Notes: generated by a model from the letters alone, not told the origin. Positions 53,965-62,283 are shown, counted from the first letter of the stretch. The stretch is 64,000 bases of DNA from Gemmatimonadota bacterium (GCA_040882465.1 JBBEBG010000022.1:44016-108015); one strand, 5' to 3'. A program made the numbers and translations.

Positions 53965-55362
53965 ACAGGCCGGGAGCCCGGGCCGGGTCGCGACCGTGAA
54001 CTGGCACCCGTAGCGGGGCTCCGCGACGACCTCCGGATCTAGGACGTCGTCCCCGGTGGGACGCACGCCGTCTTCCTCCCAGTGCACCATCGCCTCGAAG
54101 GCGGCGATCTCCTCCTGGACGTCGAACCCGCAGTGTGCAGGGCCGCGGATCGCCCGCTGGACGAGCCGGTCCGCATTCCCGTTGGCCGCCGCGCGCTCCG
54201 CATAGAGCTGTTGCACCCGGAAGGGGACGAAGAGGTCGCCGAGCGTGTGGATGCTCACGACAGGGATGTCGAATCGGCCCGCGACGATCGGGAGGGCGCG
54301 CACCCCGTCCGGGCGAATGGGATTGGCCGACTCGAGGTCACCCTCCACTCGGAAGATGGCCTCGTTGAAGGCGCGCTCCGCTTCGGACAGAGCGGGATCC
54401 GCGTCGAGCTGATAGACGATCCCGGTCGTATTCACGCTGACGCCCGAGAGCACGCCTCGCCACGCACCGTCCATCGTCCCGTACCCGAGGAGGAGATCCT
54501 GGAAGTTGGGGAAGGAGCCCTCGAAAATTGGACGCGGCCCTCCGGAGAGATGCATGAGGGCATACCAGAGCGGCTCCCCCTGATCGGTCATCGCGGCCAT
54601 ATCCGCCGCATAGTCCTCCCAGAGCGCCGCGCGGATCGCGGGAAGCTTTTCCTCGTGGTCCGGGATGGGGAACGTGGCGACCGGCATGCCGGCCAGATGA
54701 TGCGCCGCGAGGTTGTATGCGAGGAAATAGTCGTAGAGCTCGTTGTCTCCCATGACGCCGCACATCGGGACGGCCCCTGCGTACCGAACTCGGTGGAGCG
54801 CCGTCGCGAGCGTCTCCTCTTCGATCGCGGCGCCCGTCACATGCCCCCCCATGGAATGCCCCGTGATGTAGTACTTGGTCGGTGCTGGGTGCCCCGTGAT
54901 CTCCTGAAAGGCGAGGGCGAGGGCGTTGGTGTCCTCGACACCGGCGCGGACGTCGTAGTAATTCGCGCTGTAACTCGAAGCGGCCCAGGCGAATCCATTG
55001 TCGATGAGGTAGCCACGTAGGGCGGGATTCCCGACGGTGAGCTGGTCGCCCGTGCCCCGGTAGCCGTGGGCGTACATCACGAGCACCCCGTTCCAATTTT
55101 CGGGCACCTCGATGCGGTAGCTCGCCGGTCCGTGAATCCCCTCACCGACCCCGTGGAAGGCCGTGGCTCCTTCCAGGGGCTCGAAGGCGGCCTGTCCGTC
55201 CGGAATGGAGAAGGTCCTCGTGTCGTGCGGGCGCGGTGGCGCGGGAGGGATCTCTTCCGGCACCGGGCCGGGCTCGATGCAGGCCACGAGGAGGAACATG
55301 GGCGCAAGGAGCGTGGCGAGGGCTCGGCGGCGGAAACCGCACGGAATCGGTGTCGAACGCAT
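53962..55362 (-). CDS. Alpha/beta-hydrolase lipoprotein
   Basis: A 466-residue predicted lipoprotein (lipobox LVAC, Cys28). The nucleophile elbow GHSMGG places Ser170; a downstream HTLGDLFVP carries a likely catalytic Asp and GPAHCGF a likely His. It resembles large secreted lipases or esterases of the tannase/PHB-depolymerase type, but the substrate is open. The ATG at 55362 has GGAGG nine bases upstream. The last codons are followed by a TAG made by the MITE border. Confidence 0.8.
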   Translation of the reverse strand: MRSTPIPCGFRRRALATLLAPMFLLVACIEPGPVPEEIPPAPPRPHDTRTFSIPDGQAAFEPLEGATAFHGVGEGIHGPASYRIEVPENWNGVLVMYAHGYRGTGDQLTVGNPALRGYLIDNGFAWAASSYSANYYDVRAGVEDTNALALAFQEITGHPAPTKYYITGHSMGGHVTGAAIEEETLATALHRVRYAGAVPMCGVMGDNELYDYFLAYNLAAHHLAGMPVATFPIPDHEEKLPAIRAALWEDYAADMAAMTDQGEPLWYALMHLSGGPRPIFEGSFPNFQDLLLGYGTMDGAWRGVLSGVSVNTTGIVYQLDADPALSEAERAFNEAIFRVEGDLESANPIRPDGVRALPIVAGRFDIPVVSIHTLGDLFVPFRVQQLYAERAAANGNADRLVQRAIRGPAHCGFDVQEEIAAFEAMVHWEEDGVRPTGDDVLDPEVVAEPRYGCQFTVATRPGLPAC

Positions 55363-55431
55363 CGGCGTTGCCTCCACGGCTGAGGTCGAACGGACCTCCG
55401 GCGACCCGCAGAACACGGGCCCCAGGACGTC

Positions 55432-56946
55432 CTACCAGCGAATACTTAGCACCGTGCTCCGAACCGAGGAGGAGCCGCCGCCGCTGCCGGTCAGGAGCGG
55501 GAGGAATCCCAGCGGATTGACGGAGACTTCGGCTCCCCTCGAAACGCCGGAGTCGTTTCCTGGGCGAAGGGCGGTACCGGACGCCCCCCCTCTGTCGGCC
55601 AGTGCGCGGTAGGTGAAGATTAGTCCCGCGGCAGAGCCGGCCGCAGTGGCGGTCATGTAGATCAATTCGTCCCGCTCCGTGTCCGGATCCACGAGGTAGG
55701 TGAGTCCCGCCCCCAGGAGCCCTCCGGCGAGGTGACCCGCCGCCACGAGGAGGCCATCCCCGCCGGAGAAGTTCTGCGAGCGGAGCGTGCGGTCCCCGAA
55801 AAAGAGTCCCGGAGCCGCCCCCAGGATCGCTGCCGCCACATGAGTTTTCTCCCCGTCCTCATCCAGGAGATTCGCCACGGGGAGAAGGGCCTGTGCGCCC
55901 ATGAGCCCGAAGGACCGCAGGACGTGAACGTCCCCGGAGGTGTAGCGGCCGTCGCGGCCCGCCCTTTGGGATCCGGCGATGCCGGCACCCGCCACCGCGA
56001 GCGCGAGGAGGTTCGCGGGTAGGAGGTCCGGGTCCTCGTGAACGATGCCCCCCTCGATATCCCGGGTCTCTTCGTCATCGTAGAGCCCCATGACGTAGGA
56101 CAGCCCGAATCCGGCCGCGGTCGAGAAGTCGGAGAGGGTCTCCCGGAGATCCGCCGTGCCCTGGCCGATCCCGGTCCAATCCACCGCCTTGAACCCCAGG
56201 ACACCCCCGGCCATGCTCCCGACCGTCGCTGCGCCCACGCGCACCCGCCAATCGGCGTCCTCGTCTTCACCGAACTCGGGCGGGCCCCCGCGGTCGGTGA
56301 TCGCGAACCCCAGAGCACCGCCGAACAGGGCGCCCCGAGTCGCGCCCCAGAGGGACATCGAACGGTGTGCATCCGTAACCGAACGATCCCGCGTCAGGCG
56401 ATAAGGGAGGTAGAAACTCGACGCGGCCGTGAGAAGGTAGGCAGCCACCGCGCCGCGGCTATCGTCTATATCTAGCGAGAGCGGGACGGCCCAGCCATAA
56501 AAGGCGAGCCCGATCCCGGTGGCCCCCCACACCAGCCCTCCCCTTCCCTCACGGGTAAAGGCCGGTGTGGTATCGGCTTCCGCGATGGCGGAAGAGAGCC
56601 CGGTCCGAAACGACTCGATCTCGGCGGCCGCAAGGACGCGCCGCTCTCGGGCCAGGCGTGGTCCTTCCAGCCAGCTCACCTCGAGCACGAGTGTCCCGTC
56701 CTCCTGCTGGAAAAGCCGGGCGCCCTGAAACCCCTGGACCTCCGGGAAGAGTGCCGCGGCACGCCGCAGCTCGGGGGTGATCTCGAGGATCTGTCCCGCG
56801 GCGTCGAGCGGAACCTGGACCTCCCGGACCACGTCCTGCCCCGCCGCCGTGCCAACTAAAAGGATTGAGGCGAGCCCGGCGACCGCTGCCGAAATCAAGC
56901 GCGCCCAGAGACCGGCGCCGGCGGATGGGTGGATTCGTCCGTTCAC
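55432..56946 (-). CDS. Large glycine/alanine-rich membrane protein, unknown
   Basis: A 504-residue protein with a signal peptide ending near TAAGQ (about residue 38), a soluble N-domain of about 110 residues (VPLDAAGQILEITPELRRAA) and then about ten short Gly/Ala-rich hydrophobic segments. The pattern suggests an outer-surface or inner-membrane protein, not a known transporter. I do not recognise a family. The GTG at 56946 is the best start; the strong frame extends upstream without a signal peptide. Confidence 0.7.
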   Translation of the reverse strand: MNGRIHPSAGAGLWARLISAAVAGLASILLVGTAAGQDVVREVQVPLDAAGQILEITPELRRAAALFPEVQGFQGARLFQQEDGTLVLEVSWLEGPRLARERRVLAAAEIESFRTGLSSAIAEADTTPAFTREGRGGLVWGATGIGLAFYGWAVPLSLDIDDSRGAVAAYLLTAASSFYLPYRLTRDRSVTDAHRSMSLWGATRGALFGGALGFAITDRGGPPEFGEDEDADWRVRVGAATVGSMAGGVLGFKAVDWTGIGQGTADLRETLSDFSTAAGFGLSYVMGLYDDEETRDIEGGIVHEDPDLLPANLLALAVAGAGIAGSQRAGRDGRYTSGDVHVLRSFGLMGAQALLPVANLLDEDGEKTHVAAAILGAAPGLFFGDRTLRSQNFSGGDGLLVAAGHLAGGLLGAGLTYLVDPDTERDELIYMTATAAGSAAGLIFTYRALADRGGASGTALRPGNDSGVSRGAEVSVNPLGFLPLLTGSGGGSSSVRSTVLSIRW

Positions 56947-57085
56947 GATCACTATTAGTCTGAGCCGGCCGGCTCGTTCCCATCCACGGCCACGGTGGTC
57001 CGACGATGGACGGTTCAACGGACTCTCGGCGAGACCCAATCGGGGTTGGGGAGCGTTCCCATCGTGCAGCACATAAATGTCATGA

Positions 57086-57101
57086 CGATGTATTTACATC
57101 G
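57086..57101. promoter_or_regulatory. Palindromic operator of the RHH/nucleotidyltransferase pair
   Basis: A perfect inverted repeat with 7-base arms and a 2-base centre. It overlaps the -35 box of the predicted promoter, as expected for an autorepressed toxin-antitoxin operon. Confidence 0.55.
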
Positions 57102-57121
57102 AGTTCCGGGCTTCACATATT
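57093..57121 (+). promoter_or_regulatory. Promoter of the RHH/nucleotidyltransferase pair
   Basis: TTTACA (57093-57098), 17-base spacer, CATATT (57116-57121). The start of transcription would fall at or next to the ATG at 57127, so the mRNA may be leaderless. Confidence 0.5.
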
Positions 57122-57126
57122 GAGGT

Positions 57127-57618
57127 ATGGCGATCAAGTCGCGGCACCTGCAGATTCGGCTCACTCCGCGGGAGAAGGCGGACCTCAAGCGACGAGCGAA
57201 GGACGCGGGTCAGGACCTATCCACGTTCGTGATGTCCCGCGCGCTACCGCCCGCAAGAGGGCGGTTCGCTGGAGTCGTGAAGGCCCTCTCGGAGGAAGGG
57301 GACCGAGCATACCCTCTCGCCGAGCTCAACGACTTCCTTTCAGAGTTGGCCCCGATCGAGTTCCGGCTCGCGGTCGAGGAGATTCCCCCCAATACGCTGT
57401 CTCCTTTCCTTCTGAGCTATGTGGCCGCGATGGTCGAAGTGGCGGCCGGCCAGAAGGATCAGCCTCCGCCGCCCTGGACAGCCAAGGTCGAGGGCCTGGA
57501 TGAGCCCTATTTCACGACCCCGTTGAGGAGCCTCCGTCTTCATCTCCTGCAGTCCTCACCCGTGCCCTTCAAGCGGCGCAACCTCTTCGTGGATTCGACC
57601 GTCGGGGCGCGCGTCTAA
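57127..57618 (+). CDS. Ribbon-helix-helix antitoxin-like protein
   Basis: A 163-residue protein whose N-terminus (HLQIRLTPREKADLKRRAKDAG) fits a DUF1778-type ribbon-helix-helix DNA-binding segment. The rest has helices that may hold the partner. One base separates it from the nucleotidyltransferase gene, and a palindrome covers its promoter. GAGG lies only one base before the ATG, too close for normal initiation. Confidence 0.7.
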   Translation: MAIKSRHLQIRLTPREKADLKRRAKDAGQDLSTFVMSRALPPARGRFAGVVKALSEEGDRAYPLAELNDFLSELAPIEFRLAVEEIPPNTLSPFLLSYVAAMVEVAAGQKDQPPPPWTAKVEGLDEPYFTTPLRSLRLHLLQSSPVPFKRRNLFVDSTVGARV

Positions 57619-57619
57619 G

Positions 57620-58147
57620 TTGGGCTCAACCAAGTTGACGAAAGTTGATATCGAGCGGCTCCTCGGGCTGCTGAATGAAGAGCTCGCCGAGGAGGAGATC
57701 AGGGGCGAGCTGTACATGGTGGGCGGCGCGGTGATGTGCTTGGCACTGGATGCCCGGCCCGCGACGCGTGACGTGGACGCCTACTTCCGGCCGACCAGGC
57801 AGGTGCGCGAAGCTGCGGCTCGGGTCGCCGGACGAGCAGGAGTGCCGGACGGCTGGCTGAACGATGCCGTGAAGGGATATCTCGGTTCGCAGGGGGACTT
57901 CGTGCCCTATCTGGACCTTCCGAACCTCCTCGTTTTCGTCGCTCGTCCCGAGTACCTCCTCGCAATGAAGTGCGCCGCGATGCGGCTGGCAGAAGAGTTC
58001 CAGGATCTCGGCGACGTCCGATACCTTCTCCGCTATCTGAACATTGACCGCGCAGACGACGCCATGTCCATCGTCACGAAATACCTTGATGAAGACTTCC
58101 TGCCGCCTAAGACGCGTCTTGCCCTCGAGGAGCTGCTCTCGGAGTGA
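57620..58147 (+). CDS. DUF6036-like nucleotidyltransferase, toxin candidate
   Basis: A 175-residue protein with the nucleotidyltransferase core MVGGAVMCLALDARPATRDVDAYF: GG at 35-36 and Asp51/Asp53. This fits the minimal, AbiEii-like transferases that act as toxins next to an RHH partner. A TTG at 57620 is the first start; another TTG is at 57635. A hairpin at 58155-58175 follows without a T-tract. Confidence 0.75.
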   Translation: MGSTKLTKVDIERLLGLLNEELAEEEIRGELYMVGGAVMCLALDARPATRDVDAYFRPTRQVREAAARVAGRAGVPDGWLNDAVKGYLGSQGDFVPYLDLPNLLVFVARPEYLLAMKCAAMRLAEEFQDLGDVRYLLRYLNIDRADDAMSIVTKYLDEDFLPPKTRLALEELLSE

Positions 58148-58218
58148 GGAGCCGGCCTCGCGAAAGCAGCGAGGCTCGTCACCTGAGTCTCGCACCGCTT
58201 CGTGACGTGGTCTGATCC

Positions 58219-58509
58219 ACCCCGTGGTCGCTTCACACCTCCAGGATGGAGGCCTCGTAGGAGGTGGCCGAGATCCTCGGGGTGGATGACAAGTCTCTGG
58301 CGAACTGGGAGGTGGGGAGGATTGAGCCGGCGCTTCGGCACTGGCGGAGGATCATCCGGTTCCTCGGATACGTTCCCCTGCCCCGTCCTGAGTCGTTCGG
58401 AGAACGGCTCACCGCCTATCGGGTAATGACAGGCCGGTCCCAGCCATCCGTCGCCAGAGCGCTCGGCGTAGACGAATCGACGATCTGGGGGTGGGAGTGC
58501 CACAGGTGA
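58219..58509 (+). pseudogene. Remnant of a double-HTH (XRE-like) regulator
   Basis: Downstream of a TAG at 58257-58259 the frame reads EVAEILGVDDKSLANWEVGR, then FLGYVPLPRPESFGERL and ALGVDESTIWGWE. Each block matches the intact-looking paralogue at 59856-60287. A stop replaces the residue before EVAE and the C-terminus ends after about 81 codons, with a shifted frame (PLKRLREHV) continuing to about 58560. The remaining 170 bases up to hicB hold no gene that I can support. Confidence 0.7.
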
Positions 58510-58732
58510 GTGCCGCTCAAGCGCCTAAGAGAGCATGTGGAGCGAGTGATCGGTCCGGCACTGGCAGCTTGGGGACAGGAGCCCCAAACGGTACCTCTCT
58601 GTGAGGAGTGACTTCAGCAGTCAAGGCTAGGTGCGAAAATTACGAAAAATATGGAAGCATGAGTGCGGGACCAGAAATTGATCCAATCCCATGCGAAAGC
58701 TTACCTTATCAAAAACACCAAGAGGAGATTCG

Positions 58733-58969
58733 ATGCGATCCTATGTATTCAACGCCGTCGTGGAGCCGGACGAAGATGTCTGGCGTGCGTACGTGCCCGA
58801 GTTGGAGGAGAAGGGTGCCGCGGCTTGGGGCAACACTCGTGAAGAGGCACTGAAGAACCTTCAGGAAGTGCTTCAGATGGTGATCGAGGATCTGCTCGAA
58901 GACGGCGAGTCGTTGCCCGAGAATGCGAGGGTCTCGGAGCAGCCGGCGGTCGCCGTCAACGTCGGATGA
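58733..58969 (+). CDS. hicB: HicB-like antitoxin
   Basis: A 78-residue HicB-fold protein (YVFNAVVEPDEDVWRAYVPE, then WGNTREEALKNLQEVLQMVI). It lacks a visible DNA-binding tail. The ATG at 58733 follows AGAGGAG; an upstream ATG at 58691 is possible. It overlaps hicA by four bases. The antitoxin comes first, the reverse of the classical hicAB order but common for this subgroup. Confidence 0.88.
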   Translation: MRSYVFNAVVEPDEDVWRAYVPELEEKGAAAWGNTREEALKNLQEVLQMVIEDLLEDGESLPENARVSEQPAVAVNVG

Positions 58970-59214
58970 CCGATTACTCCAAACTCGCCACCCTCACCGC
59001 CCGCCAGATCCTCTCCGCACTTCACGCCGACGGCTTCACCCTCGTTCGCCAGAAAGGAAGCCATCGGCACTTCAAGCATTCCGACGGTCGCCGCGTGACA
59101 GTTTCGTTTCACCACTCCGCCGACACCTTTCGGCGCGGGACGCTGCGAAGCATGATCGATCTTCAGGCCCGGTGGACCGAGGAAGACCTTCGTCGGTTGG
59201 AACTTCTGCGCTGA
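58966..59214 (+). CDS. hicA: HicA-like mRNA interferase toxin
   Basis: An 82-residue double-stranded-RNA-binding-fold toxin with the active-site segment RQKGSHRHFKHSDG (His33) and the VTVSFHHSADTFRRGTL strand. HicA cuts mRNA when freed from HicB. It ends 22 bases before a strong intrinsic terminator. Confidence 0.9.
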   Translation: MTDYSKLATLTARQILSALHADGFTLVRQKGSHRHFKHSDGRRVTVSFHHSADTFRRGTLRSMIDLQARWTEEDLRRLELLR

Positions 59215-59235
59215 GGGACCGGAGCATGGGAAAAA

Positions 59236-59261
59236 CCCACGCATGAACTGCGTGGTTTTTT
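59236..59261 (+). terminator. Intrinsic terminator of hicBA
   Basis: A perfect 7-bp stem (59237-59243 with 59249-59255), 5-base loop and six Ts (59256-59261). An A-run before the stem could allow use on the other strand too. The stretch 59262-59346 holds nothing else that I see. Confidence 0.85.
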
Positions 59262-59346
59262 CGTGCAGATTGAACCGCGCCGGGATTGCCGGAGGCAATT
59301 GTTCTGGAGTGCCATAGTCCAAGCCTGAGCTTCGTCGGTCCCTCGC

Positions 59347-59826
59347 TCACCCCCGATACTGGATCGCCTCCGCCAAGTGCGGCTCCGCGATCCGTTCCGC
59401 CCCTTCGAGATCCGCGATCGTCCGCGCCACCTTGAGAACGCGGTGGACTCCGCGCGCGGAGAGCCCGAGCCGGTCCGCGGCGTCCTCCATGAGCCGCGCG
59501 CCGTCGCGATCCAGCCGGCACCACCGGGCCGTCGCGGCCGGAGACAACGCCCCGTTCCAGGTCGGGAGCGAGGCCCCCCGTCCGTTCCGGCGCACCCCGT
59601 GCCGCTCCCGCTGCCGCTCCCTGGCTCGCGTCACCCGCTCCCGAATCGCGAGCGACGATTCACCTCCCGGGCGACCGGCCAGCTCCGCGTAGGGAATCGC
59701 CGGAACGTCCAGATGCAGATCCATCCGGTCCCGGAGCGGCCCCGAGATCCGCGACCGGTACCGTGCCACCTGGGTGGGATCGCAGGTGCAGGGGTGGCGC
59801 GGATCGCCCAGGTGGCCGCAGGGGCA
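59347..59826 (-). pseudogene. 3' fragment of comM (YifB-type Mg-chelatase-like AAA ATPase)
   Basis: The minus-strand frame reads CPCGHLGDPRHPCTCDPTQV, then YRSRISGPLRDRMDLHLDVP and LGLSARGVHRVLKVARTIAD, ending at a stop at 59347. This is the C-terminal third of ComM, which helps branch migration in natural transformation. The N-terminal Lon-like and AAA parts are missing: upstream of about 59826 the sequence no longer resembles comM and becomes the start of a double-HTH gene. It is therefore a truncated remnant. Confidence 0.85.
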
Positions 59827-59855
59827 CCCCTGCGTTCCCCTATTGCCATGTCCAC

Positions 59856-60287
59856 TTGAGAGGACAGAAACCGGTCTCGAAGAGCTATCCCGTCTCACCG
59901 AGGACGGTGGGAGAGCACATCCGGAAGGTCCGGATGGACCGGGGACTCCTACAGCGAGAGGTCGCCGAGGCGATCGGAGTGGATCTCACAACGGTCCTGA
60001 ACTGGGAGATCCGAAGATCTGAGCCGGCCCTACGGAACTGGCCAGGGATCATTCAGTTTCTCGGATATGTGCCCCTGAAAGGAGGTACGTCCCTTGCCGA
60101 CCGGCTGAAGGTCCTTCGCCAATTGACCGGTCGTTCTCAGGCCAGGTTGGCAGACACCCTCGCAGTCGACGAGTCCACCCTCCGTGGCTGGGAGCACGGC
60201 AATCACTTTCCCAACCCTTGCAACCTGAAGCGGCTCGAGGGTCTATTTACCACCATCGGCTTCGAGCCACGAAATGACGGCGGCTAG
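59856..60287 (+). CDS. Double-HTH (XRE-like) transcriptional regulator, start uncertain
   Basis: Two helix-turn-helix units: GLLQREVAEAIGVDLTTVLN and RSQARLADTLAVDESTLRGW, joined by LRNWPGIIQFLGYVPL. This tandem family often begins with a K-SYP-rich segment, which is present here (KPVSKSYPVSPRTVGEH), so the true start is near a TTG at 59856 or further left; a GTG at 59907 gives a shorter form. It abuts the broken end of comM. A decayed copy lies 1.6 kb upstream. Confidence 0.65.
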   Translation: MRGQKPVSKSYPVSPRTVGEHIRKVRMDRGLLQREVAEAIGVDLTTVLNWEIRRSEPALRNWPGIIQFLGYVPLKGGTSLADRLKVLRQLTGRSQARLADTLAVDESTLRGWEHGNHFPNPCNLKRLEGLFTTIGFEPRNDGG

Positions 60288-60536
60288 AGTTGGCCCTGAG
60301 TTGATCACGACGCGCGTGTCCGGCGTTGGGCCAAACCGCCACGCAATCGACGTAGAAGTAGGCCACTCCAATTCAGACACCGGCCCCGAGCTGGAGTCGC
60401 GTGCGCAACTCTCCATTGCTCTCGTCCGCGTCCAGCCGGCATTGCCTCCCGTACTCGATGGATGCATATAGTGACGACGCTGCCCCGCTGGGGGCCAATG
60501 TGGGTCCGTCGAATACCAGTTAGCACGCCCAGAGAC
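60288..60536. other. Non-coding stretch before the first cassette gene
   Basis: No gene is supported here; two short opposed frames are low in protein character. A GTTAGCA at 60519-60525 resembles an attC/attI core and lies 12 bases before the first cassette ATG, as the left border of a cassette would. Confidence 0.35.
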
Positions 60537-61103
60537 ATGAGAGTGAATCATCTCCTGAACCGGGCGGAGTCCCTCGCGCGCCGCCTTCTCCCCGCCCTCT
60601 TCGCCGAGATGAATCGGACCGGCCATGCAGGTCACTGCATCTACGTGTCCAGGGTGATCGATCTCGTGTTCAACGAGTACGGAGTCCGTAGCGAGCCCTT
60701 ATGCGTGGACTTTGAGTTCGCGAATGCGTCGGCAATCCAACAGATGGCAGAGGGCCGGGCCCTGGAGCCGCCCGCCATGATCGCCAAGACCGGATCCGAG
60801 ACGTTCGACGGCTATCTGCATCATGTCGTGACGCTCGTTCGTGACGGGCCGATGGCCCTGCTATTGGACCCGACCATCATTCAGCTCGAGAGACATCTTC
60901 TTGATGTGACCATTCCTCCGGTCATGATCACTCTACCTTGGCCTAGGGTAGACCCATTGCTGGTGGACATTGGCGGCGGCTGCCTTACATACTCGTTTCG
61001 ACCCAGAGACGAGGTCTTCAAGACGAATGAGCAATGGTCCGATCTCTCCGACGCCAAGGCTCGAGCTGCAGCGGTCCTGCGACAAATGAATTCTGGATCC
61101 TGA
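60537..61103 (+). CDS. Cassette gene 1: predicted Cys-His-Asp (transglutaminase-like) protein
   Basis: A 188-residue protein of no family that I can name with certainty. It has TGHAGHCIYVSRVIDLVFNE (Cys34), GYLHHVVTLV (His95/96) and MALLLDPTIIQ (Asp111). This order and spacing resemble the Cys-His-Asp centre of transglutaminase/papain-like folds. It starts 17 bases after a possible cassette boundary at 60520 and is followed by an attC-like site. A longer frame from 60462 crosses that boundary and is not used. Confidence 0.6.
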   Translation: MRVNHLLNRAESLARRLLPALFAEMNRTGHAGHCIYVSRVIDLVFNEYGVRSEPLCVDFEFANASAIQQMAEGRALEPPAMIAKTGSETFDGYLHHVVTLVRDGPMALLLDPTIIQLERHLLDVTIPPVMITLPWPRVDPLLVDIGGGCLTYSFRPRDEVFKTNEQWSDLSDAKARAAAVLRQMNSGS

Positions 61104-61117
61104 CCCACCGGGCGGGC

Positions 61118-61207
61118 GTCTAATAGGCGCGTGAAGCTGGCGCGGTGGGCTTAGCGGTTGAACTTTTCAGGACCCCGGCACGCAGCTTACGCGCCGAGAC
61201 GTTGGCT
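61118..61207 (+). repeat. attC-like recombination site A
   Basis: R'' GTCTAAT (61118-61124), L'' arm GGCGCGTGAAGCTG, central variable part, L' arm CAGCTTACGCGCC and R' GTTGGCT (61201-61207). The two L arms are complementary except for one extra G in L'', the extrahelical base typical of attC. It follows cassette gene 1. Confidence 0.8.
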
Positions 61208-61262
61208 AGCTCGTGGTACACGAGGGGTGCAGAGTTGGCATCCCACCCTGAGGGGGTGACAG

Positions 61263-61838
61263 ATGGGATTCTTCTCCTACGCCTACATATCGAGGTACAA
61301 GAGTGTCGAAGACCGGGTGACGGCGACTCGCGAGATTTACTCGACGACTAGCCAAGAACGGGTCCTCTTGACCTGGGAGCCCGGATCGAGGCCGCCTGGA
61401 CTGCATCCATACGCGGGCGGCCACCTCCTAAGCAGTGAACCGCTTGAACGCCTCCCGGGTTATCCCAGGGAGTCGTGTTTAGCGTCTGCTGACGACTATC
61501 CCGGTGCGTTCTTGGTGGAAGAAGGCTTCCGACCCAAGACCGACGACTCGCCGGTCCTCTTCTTCGTTGCGCTCCCCGCGGGCTTCGTCCCCGCACCGAA
61601 GGAACGTCCATTCGAACACCCTGCAGACCCATTTGTTGACATCCGAGACAACCATCTCGTGTTGTGCTATGCGGTGAGCGGCCCCGCGGTGATTAGATTC
61701 TGGATCCGTGAGCTGGAGGATGACGACTCCCTTGAGCGCTACGATCTGAACCGTATCATGACGCGTCCAACAAGGAGAGTCCCAAAGCTTGAGGCCGAAC
61801 TCAACTTCGGCATCGCAAAGCTTAGGATTAGTAGCTGA
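61263..61838 (+). CDS. Cassette gene 2: protein of unknown function
   Basis: A 191-residue protein with no hydrophobic helix and many Pro, Asp and aromatic residues (PVLFFVALPAGFVPAP, LVLCYAVSGPAVIRFWIREL). The ATG at 61263 follows GAGGGGG. It lies between two attC-like sites, so it forms a cassette of about 780 bases (61202-61982). No homologue is known to me. Confidence 0.6.
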   Translation: MGFFSYAYISRYKSVEDRVTATREIYSTTSQERVLLTWEPGSRPPGLHPYAGGHLLSSEPLERLPGYPRESCLASADDYPGAFLVEEGFRPKTDDSPVLFFVALPAGFVPAPKERPFEHPADPFVDIRDNHLVLCYAVSGPAVIRFWIRELEDDDSLERYDLNRIMTRPTRRVPKLEAELNFGIAKLRISS

Positions 61839-61894
61839 TTTCGGGTGTAGGAAGGGAGTCTCTCCATGTGGGAGGACCTCTCTCGAGCGGTGAG

Positions 61895-61988
61895 CGCTAA
61901 TAAACAGGCGCGGGAAGCTCGCGCGGTGGGCTTGTCAGATGATCCCTCCAGCACTGAGGCGCGCAGCTTACGCGCCGAGCCGTTAGCG
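61895..61988 (+). repeat. attC-like recombination site B
   Basis: R'' CGCTAAT (61895-61901), L'' arm GGCGCGGGAAGCTCGCGC, shared GGTGGGCTT, L' arm GCGCGCAGCTTACGCGCC and R' GTTAGCG (61982-61988). R'' and R' are near-complementary. The arms are nearly identical to those of site A, again with one extra unpaired base. Confidence 0.85.
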
Positions 61989-62032
61989 TGACCTTGATGC
62001 AACCCCTTCAAAGACTCATTGGAGGTGGATTC

Positions 62033-62230
62033 GTGGCTCGCGTAAGAATTGAGGACATCGTTGACCATCTCTCCAGCGAGATGCGGCGCGCCTTGGCGGA
62101 TGCCGTCGGGAATTCCTGTCCAGGATGCACACCCGACGCGCACCAACTATTCCGCGATTTCAAGCGCGCGGTTGGTCGCAAGTGTTCGACCTGGGAACGA
62201 GTTCCGGACACCTATGTAGACAAAGACTAG
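62033..62230 (+). CDS. Cassette gene 3: small protein of unknown function
   Basis: A 65-residue protein from a GTG at 62033 with GGAGG seven bases upstream: VRIEDIVDHLSSEMRRALAD, then SCPGCTPDAHQLFRDFKRAV and CSTWERVPDTYVDKD. It has three Cys. The stop is 53 bases before the next attC-like site, so the cassette is about 376 bases (61983-62358). The in-frame start at 61988 is possible. Confidence 0.55.
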   Translation: MARVRIEDIVDHLSSEMRRALADAVGNSCPGCTPDAHQLFRDFKRAVGRKCSTWERVPDTYVDKD

Positions 62231-62283
62231 ACGGACTTCCAGTTTCCGCTCGTTGCGCAGACCCGGACGCGTTAGGGGGACGG

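Noticed and set aside
58155..58175. 7-bp hairpin after the nucleotidyltransferase as a terminator
   Set aside because: No T-tract follows; left as an unassigned hairpin in the text of the transferase entry.
60243..60635. Minus-strand 130-codon frame across the first cassette boundary
   Set aside because: It overlaps two better supported plus-strand genes and has no protein family character or ribosome-binding site.
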